From positions 11,384,169 to 11,448,168 of the forward strand of contig NC_087072.1 of assembly GCF_026151205.1 (NCBI RefSeq): DNA of 64,000 nucleotides. Reading direction: 5' to 3'. Positions within the stretch are counted from its first letter, which is position 1. Every line of letters starts with the position of its first letter. This document shows positions 23,497 through 34,309 of the stretch, piece by piece. The notes beneath the pieces were generated by a model. That model saw only the letters and a program-made list of their open reading frames with translations. It ran no database searches and was not told the DNA's origin. A program made the position numbers and the translations under genes. The stretch is from Bolinopsis microptera (taxonomy: Eukaryota > Ctenophora > Tentaculata > Lobata > Bolinopsidae).

Positions 23497-25200
23497 GTAA
23501 CTTCTAATTCTTTTAAATCTGAGGCATATATAATTGATGTATCGAAAAGATATTCCCTTTTTTACCACCTTACCATTCTGATTGATTTTGCACATGACTG
23601 ACATGTTTTAACTGGAGAAGGGGTTCCCACAGTGGTAGTTTTATAAACCACTTTTAATTTATTGACCTATTATACTTAGTGGTAGTTTAATAGACCACAT
23701 TTAATTTATTAACTTATCATACTTAGTATTTTTTTTTGGTGACTGTATCACCCAGTTTTAACATTTGATAATTGTACAGTTTATTGACGACACATTGACT
23801 GAATGTTATTTTATATTCTAATTTATATTCTAGATATTTTATTTATTTTACAACAGACGACAACTTCCTGTTTTTTTCTTCTATATTAGTTACTCATATC
23901 TCTTGTACAGACTTTTTTACAAGGACATTGACAAATGATACTCACATTAGGCATTCATTATTGCATCTAAATTATTTCACTTGCATTAGGCTTAGAAATT
24001 TTTTCTCTGGTCAACAGATTTCAAATGTTTAATTAATTTGTAGTATGACAGTAAGGTATATAAGAAGTTATTTAATTTTGCTTGGGCTATTATATTGACT
24101 AGGTATTGAGGTTTAATGATGATATGGAATTTGAATTCTATATAAATTTACACTATGTGGTTGGGGCATTTTGCATAGTAAATATGGTTACTACTCATAT
24201 ATATCATATTATTTGATTGGTATTCGATTTCTGATTATTTCTCTAGGAATATGATTATTATATCTCAATTTGGCTTTAGGTAGGGTGCCCCGCTAAAAGA
24301 ACTGGATTCTTCCAGGAAGCATCCCGTGCACAGAGCTTGGTCTACATATATATTAAATTATTAACCATTCATTCTGTATGTGCACGAAAATTTATTTCAA
24401 TCAATAAAAAGAACTATATGTAAAACATTGACATCCAATTTCAGTGTACTCGAATATAGTTGAGTATCTTACAAATGATGAAATTGTCAGATTCAATTCA
24501 TACAGTTACTATTTGACTAGTTGACGATTACTTCTCTGCAGTATGCCCAACTAGATTTTATCAAATATGTCACAAAATTAGATTGTAATTGTTGCTCCTA
24601 ATCTGATAATTCTAATGACAGTGACTGCTCCCTATTAAGAAAACTAACCTACCAACATTTTCGGTCGAACCCTTGAATTACTAATACCAAATTTAAACCC
24701 CACATATGCGTGGTTACATTATAGTCTCCAAATCTTCTCTCTGCTCTCGAACTTTTGTTCTTTTGAATGAAACTGTTTGTATACTTTAACAAATAGTGAT
24801 TGTAACTTAGAGATAAACTGCTTTATTATTATATTTTTGTACCAATGTTCACTTAACTTAACGTCTTTCACTGACACCATCGCCCGGCAATCAATTTTAA
24901 ATTAAAATTTATTAACGATCTGACTACAGACTAGCGATCAACGTTCCCCGTCTAATATATAAGCTAAACAGAGGGGGTAATCAGGGCACGTGTTAATGAA
25001 AAATTTACGTGTCCTTCCACAATCTCTTCTGTTGGGTCACACGTTTATTGGGGACTGAGATCGCTAACGTGCAACTAGAAGCAGTATATGTAAAGTAACA
25101 TAGGTGATAGGTGATAGGCAATATGAAATTACAAATTTTATTTTATCTCATGGACTTATCAATTAAGGGCTGGTGGCTACTTATACTATTTAAAGTGGTG
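23497..25200. other. AT-rich spacer, possibly LINE 3' UTR and unrelated DNA
   Basis: No coding pattern. There are two diverged copies of a GTGGTAGTTTNATAGACCAC phrase near 23630 and 23680. An AATAAA lies near 24409. Confidence 0.45.
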
Positions 25201-25204
25201 TTGA

Positions 25205-26017
25205 TATAAACAGTCTAGATCTTAACTTGGAGCCACAAGGCCAAGGGTAAAAATTTCTTTGATAGTTAAGGGAATTTTTTGAATTCTTAAAGGGTTGATT
25301 TTATATAGGGTCATTGCTATATTATGTGTATATTGTTTGAATATTTTATAAAATTCTTTTCCTTAAAGTGGTGTTTATAAATTTTATTTAGTTTTCTATT
25401 GAATTTATATTGAATTTTTATATAGGGTAATTGTTATATTATGTGTATATTGTTTAATTAATTTTATGACATTTATCAGGAAAAGAAAAGAAAATTAAGG
25501 GCTGGTAATGATGTCATCGTTTGTCATATTCAAAACGTTTCGCGGTTGCGAATGCCGGCCCATCGAGGAAAATCTTTTTACTTTGTTTTTTAACCATTAT
25601 AAAGTATGATTAGTCGGATATAATATTGAGTTCAAACAATTCCCGAAACGAAAAAGAAAACATTTGATTATGTTTTGGCGACTGAATTGTCAATGGGCCA
25701 ACAAATATTTGTTGTCGAATAGTATTGAATACTCATATCTACATGATTATTGATTTAATTTAGGAATTGTATATAAATATCTTTGACCAAGTTTAACTGT
25801 CAATGAGAATGCACCCCAGCACTTGGCGCGCGCGCGCGGCGTCTTTGATGTTAGTGGCTACAAGTTAGGCAACTGCTGATAAGATGCCGCGCGCGTTCAG
25901 CGTACAGTTTTTCGTTTTTGATTTTACAGAGCAACTTTTAATGATTATTAATGAAATTATCGGATATTTATAATTCAATATGTACTGATTCTTCTGTGGA
26001 AAATAAAAATTGTATTT
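25205..26017. repeat. left members of two dispersed repeats (partners at 28.19-28.97 kb)
   Basis: 25205-25345 (AACTTGGAGCCACAAGGCCA to TTGTTTGAATA) matches 28190-28322, and 25881-26017 (ATGCCGCGCGCGTTCAGC to AAAATTGTATTT) matches 28818-28970, in the same order and orientation. The bases just before 25225 also match the end of the retroelement ORF at 27722-27746. A sub-piece (TATAGGGTAATTGTTATATT) recurs at about 25415-25455. Confidence 0.8.
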
Positions 26018-26445
26018 AACTGTAAACAAGTTAACCCTGTTTTCATGAATGCGCGGCTTTGACGGCCAGTTATTGACTTATACATAGAATTGAACTTTAA
26101 ATAGAAATGCGGATTGATTGAAATTTAAAACTTTCAAAACAGAGGCTTATAAATATTATTATATCAAGATTGTAAAATAAAGAATACAATTTTAAATTTG
26201 TTTCACTAAATTTGTTTCACTAAATTTGTTTCACTACTTATTCTGAATGCGACCAAGTTAATTAAATTTTGCCTAATATAACCGTTGGATAAAAACGCAA
26301 ATCCCATGGTCTCAGTAATAATGATCTTTAAAACAAAACTTATGGCAGGAAAAAAATCGTTCCCATACAATTGGCATAAAAATAAGCAATACAAAACTCG
26401 ATATCTATGAAATTGGCCTATCAGAGCTTGGCTTGGTATAGAAAG

Positions 26446-29400
26446 TTACCATCTATCTAGAGTTTGACATCCCAGTGCAGCCCCCATTGTCCTGTAATCA
26501 TGTCCTGTTGGTTGATAAATTAACCATTCTCTTCCAATGGTCTGGCCACAAAACATGAGCTCTCTATCAGAATGTCTTGTACATTTGCATCCCAGTATTT
26601 TGCATGTTCCGTAAGCAATTGCCTGGTAGAAAATGTTTTACATTAATACTTTAGTTTTACTTTACTTTTTAACCTAGATGGAAATGTGGTATTCATTTGA
26701 TTTTACTTGCCATTGATTTCATTTGGTTTTACTTACCACCAAGATATGGAGGATTGGGTATACCAGTTATGATGGACATGGCAGACCGAGAGTACAAATT
26801 CTCATGTAGAGCCACAAAACCCCGTAAAGAAGCTATTCTCAAGCAGGTAGACAACTACACAGAGGACTGGAGAGTAAGCAAAGGAGTGAAAACTGAGATA
26901 ACAACTGAACGAAATCTCTTCTATCGACAAAAACAAGCGGAAATACGCCAGGAGCTCGAGTCAACACCACTGGCAAAGTTGATGTTCCAACTAGCTGCTG
27001 AGAAAGGGGCAAGTGCTTGGTTAACAGCACTACCTTTAAAAGAGTATGGATATCTGATGAACAAACAACAGTTCTCAGATGCAATAGCTCTCAGGTACAA
27101 CCTGAACTTAAAGGACAGCCCTAAGACATGTACGTGTGGCCAAAAGTACTCAGCAAACCATGCGCTCATCTGCAAACTCGGTGGATATGTATCACTGCGG
27201 CACAACTCGCTGAGAGACACCTTTGCTGAACTAATGAGAACTGTGAAATGCAAGGATGTGCAGACTGAGCCAGTTCTTCTTCCAGTTGATGGTCTGAAGT
27301 TGCCTAAGGGAACAGTACTTGGAGACCAAGCTAGGCTGGACATTTCTGCAAGATCGATTTGGAATGCTTCAGAGAGGGCATATTTTGATGTAAGGGTATT
27401 TCATGCCCCAGCCCCCTCCAATGCAAGCAAATCGATCCCAGCAATGTACCAGTCCCATGAAAATGAGAAAAAGCGATGTTACAACGCAAGGGTTCTTGAA
27501 GTGGAGAAAGGAAGCTTCACACCTTTAGTGTTCTCGACTTCTGGTGGAATGGGTAGTGAAGCTGAAAGACTGGTAAAAAAGCTGGCCAGTAAGATGGAGT
27601 ACCACACTGGCCAGAGGTACTCGGATGCTGTAGGTTACATCAGAAAGCGCCTTCGCTTTGAAATCCTAAGAACAACAGTGATTTCTCTCCGTGGAGACAG
27701 AGGTGCGAGAAAAAACATTGTTAATATAAACAGTCTAGATCTTAACCTCATAAAAAGAGTTAGGAGCAAAATTACAACAATCGTTGCATAACAAACTTTT
27801 AAATTTATGTCAGGAACATAAGTTCCAAATTTGAGGTGAAATGGATAAAAACTCTAGGAGAAGATAGATTTTGAAGTAAAAAATTCGAGGTTTTCAGGAG
27901 AGGCAAAGAACTGTTTTTTATGTTATGTGATTTTTTGAGTATTTTGCCTTTATTTGTATATTTTTCAAAGTTTAACTGCTGATATAACACAAAAACAATA
28001 AAAACAAAGCTTATCGTAGTTTTCAGTTGTAATGGTTAAATGAGAATTGGTTAACCTCATTTATAAAAAAAAGTAAAATAGCTACAGACAAATGAGTGGT
28101 GGCAAAGTATCCACCACAAAAATATATATTGATTCAAGGCATAATGTTTTTTTGCATTTTTTGAAGCCTCGACCCCCCCCTGTGGCCTTAACTTGGAGCC
28201 ACAAGGCCAAGGGTAATTGTTGAGTGTTTAGGGAATTTTTTATATTCTTAAAGGTTTGATTTTATATAGGGTAATTGCTATATTATGTGTATATTGTTTG
28301 AATAATTTTATTTGATTTTACTTGCTGACAATTAATTTTATTTGTTGAAAGGTAAACTTACGTGAGCAATCCATGGTCGTTGAATGTCCATTCCATCATT
28401 TATGAAGATACTTTTATTGCGCTTACTAGGCCAGAACAGGTATCGTTCCGACACATCTTGGCCAAGTTTGTTGAAGAACTCCATGTCAAAATTGATTGTA
28501 AAATCAAAATCATCACCCTGAAATAATTATCCAATAACATTCTCTTACCTAGATTATTATATATAAAGTGTATCTATTTTGATTAAGCTACAGATGCCGG
28601 AAAGACTGAGGTGTTGTTATATTTAGATGATGCCCATAAGACGTTACAGACGTGGTAAAAGAGATAACTCTGCATTCACTAGAAGCTTAAAATTGTTAGT
28701 GTGTCTCTTTCAAAGACTCATTCCCCTGCTCAGATAGTGGCTGGATATGATGTTCATAAGGAGTTTATTACAAATATAGGCACTGATCTTATTGAGGCAT
28801 AACTTGAAGCTGCAGAAAAAATGCCGCGCGCGTTCAGCGTACTGCTTTTCGTTTTTGATTTTACAAATGACAAAGCAACTTTTAATGATTATTAATGGAA
28901 TTATCGGATATTTATAATTCAATATGTATTGATTCTTCTGTGGAAAATAAAAATTGTATTTTACTTAAAAATTGTATTTTACTTTTGAACAGAGAAGTTT
29001 AGACACAAAAAACTGTTTTAAAAACAAATCTGTTAAAACCAGGATGTCCGGATGTAAGTTACTTTGGTGTTTGAATATTTAACTTTGTAAAGCACGAAAA
29101 GGTACTTACATTAGTTTGAACAAACTTTAATGTTGGACAGCCATGATTTCTCAAATGATCATTTATCTCAGGATTAGTCCACGCATCAAAGCCCATTTCC
29201 ATCCATTCCTTAACCTCTGATAGTTCATGATCCATTGTGTAGAAAATTACTTTATACTTTACTACTTTAACATTTGTCTTGACGACTTTTCTAACTGCGT
29301 CTGTGAAGAAAAACCTTTATTGGTTCTTTTATGAGTTATTTTTAGTCAATATTTTGATGTGCATGTATTTCATCTAAAGTAATCTTAAATTTTGATAAAA

Positions 29401-29850
29401 TTGGAAGAAAAAACAGCATACCTCAGAACTTGATAGATAGACAAATTAGACATAAATTTAATATCAGGAACTAGCTAGAAAACTTTGAAAAATTTGAATT
29501 AATATATGACGAACAAACCCATTAGTTTAGCTAATTTTCGGGAAGTTTTCTTTCGAGAGGCCCTACTTTTCCCTCGACGAGTATCAAATTCGATTGAGGT
29601 TTCCGTTTGGTCTTTTTCATTGTGTATTGCTGTTAACGAGCAATCAACCTGAAAGGAAAACAATGTAAATAACTCAATTTTATCTTTACATATTTTGGAG
29701 TTTGGACATGCATTATATTGAATGACTATGTGTGTTCAATGCATCAAATTGATTTTTCAGTGTTACATACAAAATTTAAACAGAACTTACCAACAAAGTT
29801 GACAGGGTAAACACCAGAAGCACTACTATTATAGTGTTCGTTGTAATCAT
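26446..29850 (-). CDS. unrecognised small secreted or membrane-anchored protein, 5 exons, 237 aa
   Basis: Exons: 29791-29850, 29519-29648, 29110-29300, 28362-28517 and 26446-26622. All have GT-AG borders and consistent phases, and the last ends at a TAA. Exon 1 encodes a start Met followed by a hydrophobic run (MITTNTIIVVLLVFTLSTLL), which reads as a signal peptide or signal anchor. Exon 2 is basic (RKKTSRKLAK). Exon 3 has VKYKVIFYTMDHELSEVKEW and CPTLKF, exon 4 DDFDFTINFDMEFFNKLG and FINDGMDIQRPWIAH, and exon 5 ILGCKCTRHSDRE, MFCGQTIG, DYRTMGAALGC. Alternating hydrophobic strands and DFDF/FDMEF acidic patches suggest a globular lumenal domain, possibly glycosyltransferase-like, but I do not recognise the family. 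Intron 4 contains an oppositely oriented retroelement fragment. Confidence 0.7.
26735..27791 (+). mobile_element. retroelement Pol C-terminal region with CCHC and nuclease-like segment
   Basis: An open frame of about 350 codons on the plus strand begins at a breakpoint near PPRYGGLGIPVM, the LP.R.GGLGI motif that follows the catalytic part of many reverse transcriptases. It continues through SAWLTALPLKEYGYLMN, a Cys/His cluster (CTCGQKYSANHALIC) and then ARLDISARSIW, AYFDVRVFHAP and ENEKKRCYNAR. The zinc motif followed by D...D...K resembles the restriction-like endonuclease region of R2-type elements, an inference from pattern only. No catalytic reverse-transcriptase motifs precede it, so this is a 5'-truncated copy. 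It sits in intron 4 of the minus-strand secreted-protein gene, in the opposite orientation to that gene. The bases at 27722-27746 recur at 25205. Confidence 0.65.
28190..28970. repeat. right members of two dispersed repeats (partners at 25.2-26.0 kb)
   Basis: 28190-28322 and 28818-28970 match 25205-25345 and 25881-26017. The interval between them includes exon 4 of the secreted-protein gene, which has no counterpart at 25.3-25.9 kb. These are therefore two independent repeat families or a heavily edited duplication. Confidence 0.75.
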
Positions 29851-30139
29851 TCTCAAGATTAGGTAAACGCAAATGCAACTGGAGAGTAATGATGAGATTT
29901 TGTCACAAGTTCAGTACACAAAAGGAAAACATACGTGAGGACTGAAGCAATCAAGCAATGGGAATGATGCATTTTTCCCATTGCCATTTTAAATGTAACG
30001 TTAAGGGTGGTACCATCAACCTTAGACCTACTCAAATGCATTTTTTACCTTCAGACAAACTCAAGTCATTCAAGACTTCTTAAGATTACTGTATCAAATT
30101 GCACATCACATGATTAAGGATATGGATTTTCTATATGAG

Positions 30140-30428
30140 CAGTGGCGTAACGAAAGGCCCTGCTGACCCCGCTGTGCAGGGGGGCGCCGTCGTAGGGGGG
30201 CGCCAAATCGTCGTTTGAATGTAGGACAATTTCGAAAACTTAACTAAAGTACTAGCAAAACTGCGCTTTTTGCTCTAGATACACACTTTTTTAGAGATTT
30301 TACCGGCGTATTCTTTAAAATCACCTAATTTGTTCAATTTTAGGGAGGGGCACCAAAAGGGGAGGGGGCGCCAACAGGGGGGCGCTTTTTTCGGCAGGGG
30401 GGCGCCAACAGGCAACGTTACGCCACTG
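30140..30428. mobile_element. 289-bp hAT-type MITE with 8-bp target duplication
   Basis: Starts CAGTGGCGTAACG and ends CGTTACGCCACTG, with identical TATATGAG at 30132-30139 and 30429-30436. The interior is rich in GGGGGGCGCC blocks. hAT superfamily by end sequence and duplication length. A truncated copy lies at 18.6 kb, and related right ends occur at 59.9 kb. Confidence 0.95.
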
Positions 30429-30617
30429 TATATGAGTATTATATGAGCTTAGATTCAGGTCATAGTTCTGAGGAAGAAAGTACTTGAGCAAGGGCATCAT
30501 CGAACTGGACCCTGGGAAGGCGTTTCATTCTAGAAAACTTCTTTGTAGGGTGCAGTACTTTGACCAGCATTTTACCCATATTTTTTATGATAGGAAGTTG
30601 AAATGTGAAAAGACAGA

Positions 30618-33282
30618 ATGGCCTGGAGGTCTCACGGGAAGAATCATAGAGATCTGGTGGATCAACTTAAAAGTAAGCAACCTTTCATTCGTTTTAAATC
30701 TTTACTAACATTTAATTTATATTATTATAAACTGATATCCTACTTATAATATATTAATTATGTTGATTTGACACACAGTCTGCTATTATCAATAATATAG
30801 GCATTTCAAAGTTTATCAGAAAATTAAGGTTTCTCAACAGAGGGTTAGCCTGATTAGTTAAAACCTACTTAAACTGTTACAATTCAGGTCATGGAATTAT
30901 CAAATCACCAAGTGTTTACAATGCCATGGCAGCTGTCGATAGGAGTGATTTCTGTCACACCCATGAAGCCTACAAAGACAACCCTCAGCCTATAGGAAGT
31001 AACGTGACAATCAGTGCCCCTCACATGCACGCGCATGCTCTGGAGACACTTGTGTCACATCTCAAACCAGGCACAAGGGCACTGGATGTGGGCTCGGGGT
31101 CTGGCTATCTTTCCACTTGCATGGCTATCATGGTAAGAGTCTTACAGATTGAAGTCACGATATTTCGTGTATTATATCTTCAAATTTACTAATTGACAGT
31201 TATTCATATCATAGTCCTAAAAATGGAAAGTTGTTGTTATTTGAATTGTTCGAAGCTGACTAAAAAGCCACAATGGCCGTTGAATGAGAATTATATATTA
31301 CTGCTGCACGGCTTGTATCTAGCATCTAAATTACCATGACCCCAGGTAGGAGAGGCAGGGAGAGTTGTTGGTATAGACCACATCAAGGATCTGGTGGACT
31401 TGTCCCTGTCTAACACAGCACGTAGTCATGGCAACCTCATGAAGACTAACAGACTGAAGTATGTGGTGGGAGACGGCAGGAAAGGTTACTCAGATGGGGC
31501 TCCTTATGATTGTATACACGTGGGGGCTGCTGCTCCCACCCTACCTCAGCCTGTGAGTTTGTTAACATTGCAGTGTATTCTGCTTTATAAGGCCCTGACT
31601 CTTCTAGTCTTACAGTTCTGATTTGGTTTTAGAAGAAACATTTAGGACTGGAAAAGCTGGAGCCTGGATTACCTGAAGGCTAAAAAATGCATTGAAGTTA
31701 GGAATTCAGTTTTCTCAGTTCTAAGTCCACGATTAGCTTACTATGAAAATAAAACGTGGGAGACTTATTGATGAATTAACGGTAGGACTGTAAGTAGAAA
31801 CAGTAAGGGCTGGCGTTGAGAAGAACAAAACATCAAAAATATCATCACTCTATATGGTTTATTATATGGTATGTGATCACGCATTAATGACCATCTTTCG
31901 GAATGTTGGAGGCTCTTATCCAGGTTCAAATGAAGCCTTAGAAAGCAAACTAATTTTTTAAGAATTTTAAAATCGATTAAGTAATCTTGATAAATAAATA
32001 GTACAAAAAGGATTAATTGATGGTTACGATAGGTTACATAGCGTATTATTAAAAGCACCAACTGCCGTGACGCATGTTTGAGCCAACTTAAAACGTACCA
32101 ATACGCTGCACGGCATACAATGGCGGGTCATTAAAAACATGGGCACCAATATAATGTGATGTAGTATGATGTTTTCAAAAATAGTATTGTGTAAGGTATT
32201 GGTACGCCACTTAAAATATATATATTATATTATATTATATGTCTTAAGTGGAGTACCAATACCTTACACAATACTATTTTTGAAAACATCCTAAGACTGT
32301 AAGTGTGTTGATATTGTGGTGAAATTGTCTCTGAAAGAAAAGGAGAACACGTGATTTTCTAAACAATAGAGGGTATATGCGATTGTGTCAATCCGCTTAA
32401 TTGGCGCATTGTATCGTGGGAAAGGTATTTGGTTGAAAATGTTCGGAGCAGAATTCCTATTAGTACCAGTCTATGTATGTCAAAGAAAGCTTTTAGCGAA
32501 TAAAAGACCAGAGACGTTGACAACGAATATTAGTCAAACCACGATATTAATAATAATATTTCATAATAATATATACAATTGTTTTGAAATGTACAATATT
32601 TGCCATGTGGCGCGTAATAAAATGTTGTTGTATGGTACGATATCACGTGATCATATTACAATTTATAGTTCACTGTTTTGTTAGGGTTCGCACATTACGT
32701 AAGGCCCTTTTTTGCAGTTGTTGACCCCTCTAACTCGCTCACGTAGCGCATGGTATATTTCGTTAATTTTAAAACAATTGTATACGTCGCATGGTAATTG
32801 GTATCATTGTTAAAATTTACTTCGAACAATACTCGCTGTATCCCTTTTCGTCATCAACCTTACGTAATATTAATGATGAATATGTTCTATGATGACTAAG
32901 TTATATGTAGTTCACTACGTAATGACAATGTCATTTAATTAGCGGTTACGAAGGAAGTAGTAAATTACCATGTAAATTTTCGAGCAGTTCCGAAACATGA
33001 ACCAGTGAAGTGTGAACCTCAGTCGGTCATAACTTCTGAAAAGTTCCAAGAAAGTAAACCCCCTTAATCAATTGTTATGCGTCAAACTAATGTTCCTCTC
33101 ATAAACCATTACAGTTGGTAGATCAGCTAGCTAATGGAGGACGGCTAGTGTGCCCAGTAGGACCAAGTGGAGCTATACAGGACTTTATCCAGCTAGATAA
33201 GGACGATAACGGGAAGGTGACGAGTAAGAAGCTGATGGGTGTAGTGTACGTCCCTCTCACCGACAAGAACAGACAAGTTTAA
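30618..33282 (+). CDS. PCMT1: protein-L-isoaspartate O-methyltransferase, 4 exons, 224 aa
   Basis: Repairs isomerised aspartyl and asparaginyl residues by S-adenosylmethionine-dependent methylation in the cytosol. Exons: 30618-30672, 30888-31132, 31346-31552 and 33115-33282, all GT-AG with matching phases. Exon 1 encodes [18 protein letters not shown], which is short and easily missed. Exon 2 has [17 protein letters not shown] and the SAM-binding [12 protein letters not shown]. Exon 3 has [17 protein letters not shown] and [11 protein letters not shown]. Exon 4 has [12 protein letters not shown] and [12 protein letters not shown], ending at TAA. The length is close to the human enzyme (about 227 residues). 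Intron 3 is long and carries a 123-bp palindrome. Confidence 0.96.
32168..32290. repeat. 123-bp palindrome (MITE-like) in PCMT1 intron 3
   Basis: Two inverted arms of about 47 bp (GATGTTTTCAAAAATAGTAT ... CCACTTAA and its complement) surround an AT-rich loop. The arms are almost identical. I could not identify a target duplication. Confidence 0.9.
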
Positions 33283-34309
33283 ATGCTATTTCCTCGTGTG
33301 TGTTTTGCTGAAAACTCTTGAAAATAACTCTGACAGTGTGCTGATATGAACGTTGTAAAGGCTGCGTTAGATGGGTCTGTAACTGCAACTGGGAGTACTC
33401 AATTTTGTTCGTGGACCAATAAAATTCTAAAATTCTATATCGGTTTTTACTTTTTTTAAAGTTTCATTACTCTTAAAAACATTTTCAGATGATTATTTGA
33501 ATTTTCTAGCTGATAAGATGAAAGTTATATAACGAGTATTTATTTTTTATCAGTTCTGGGTTTAGAGCAAGTAAATATTTAATGTACGTATTCGATAATT
33601 TACTTTCGCACGAAAAAATCATAACTTCAGAAACTGTGTAAATATTTTATAGTTTTAAATTTGAATTCGATACTTCGAACGTTCTTTTGTTTTACTGCGA
33701 ACCTTATCAATACATTATGTGAGAGAAGGGACTGCTTGGGCCCTGATGGGAGAACAGGTGTGCCGTCACTCTGCTTAGCTAGGGAGATATTCCCGCACGT
33801 CTATGTTTATCCCGGACATATTGGAATATTCTCGAAATTTCGCGACATTTTGGACTTTTCTCGAAGCGTGCATTGTCGACAAACGACATCCATCTCGAAA
33901 TAAAATCTTAAGTTAAGATGCTGTTATAACACCATTTCTCACTGATAAGGTTGGGATGGGATTGCTACCAGATATACCCACTACTATGCTTCCATCTCAA
34001 AATATTACCTGTTCTAGTAGAGGACCAGACATCCACTAGCTGCTTGTAAAAGGTACTATCATCTATTTAACATAATTAATAATTACATAATGTGATGTGC
34101 TCAGTTGCTTTAAAAGCTAAACTAAGCTAATAAGTGTATTAATTAGACCCTTCATCCTATAGATACATGATTTTAATTGTTAGTTTTGTTAATGATGTAA
34201 AATGATACTTTAATTCATCCTCGATTTAATTCCTCCGATTAAATTCTTGATAATTCGTGTCGATCATCCATTGCCTCTGAGTATCATACCTTTGTTTCAG
34301 GAAAAGAAG
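33283..34309. other. spacer between PCMT1 and the duplicated-module gene
   Basis: Holds the PCMT1 3' UTR region. A clear TTTGTTTCAG acceptor ending at 34300 implies a 5' UTR intron of the next gene. No other gene seen. Confidence 0.5.
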
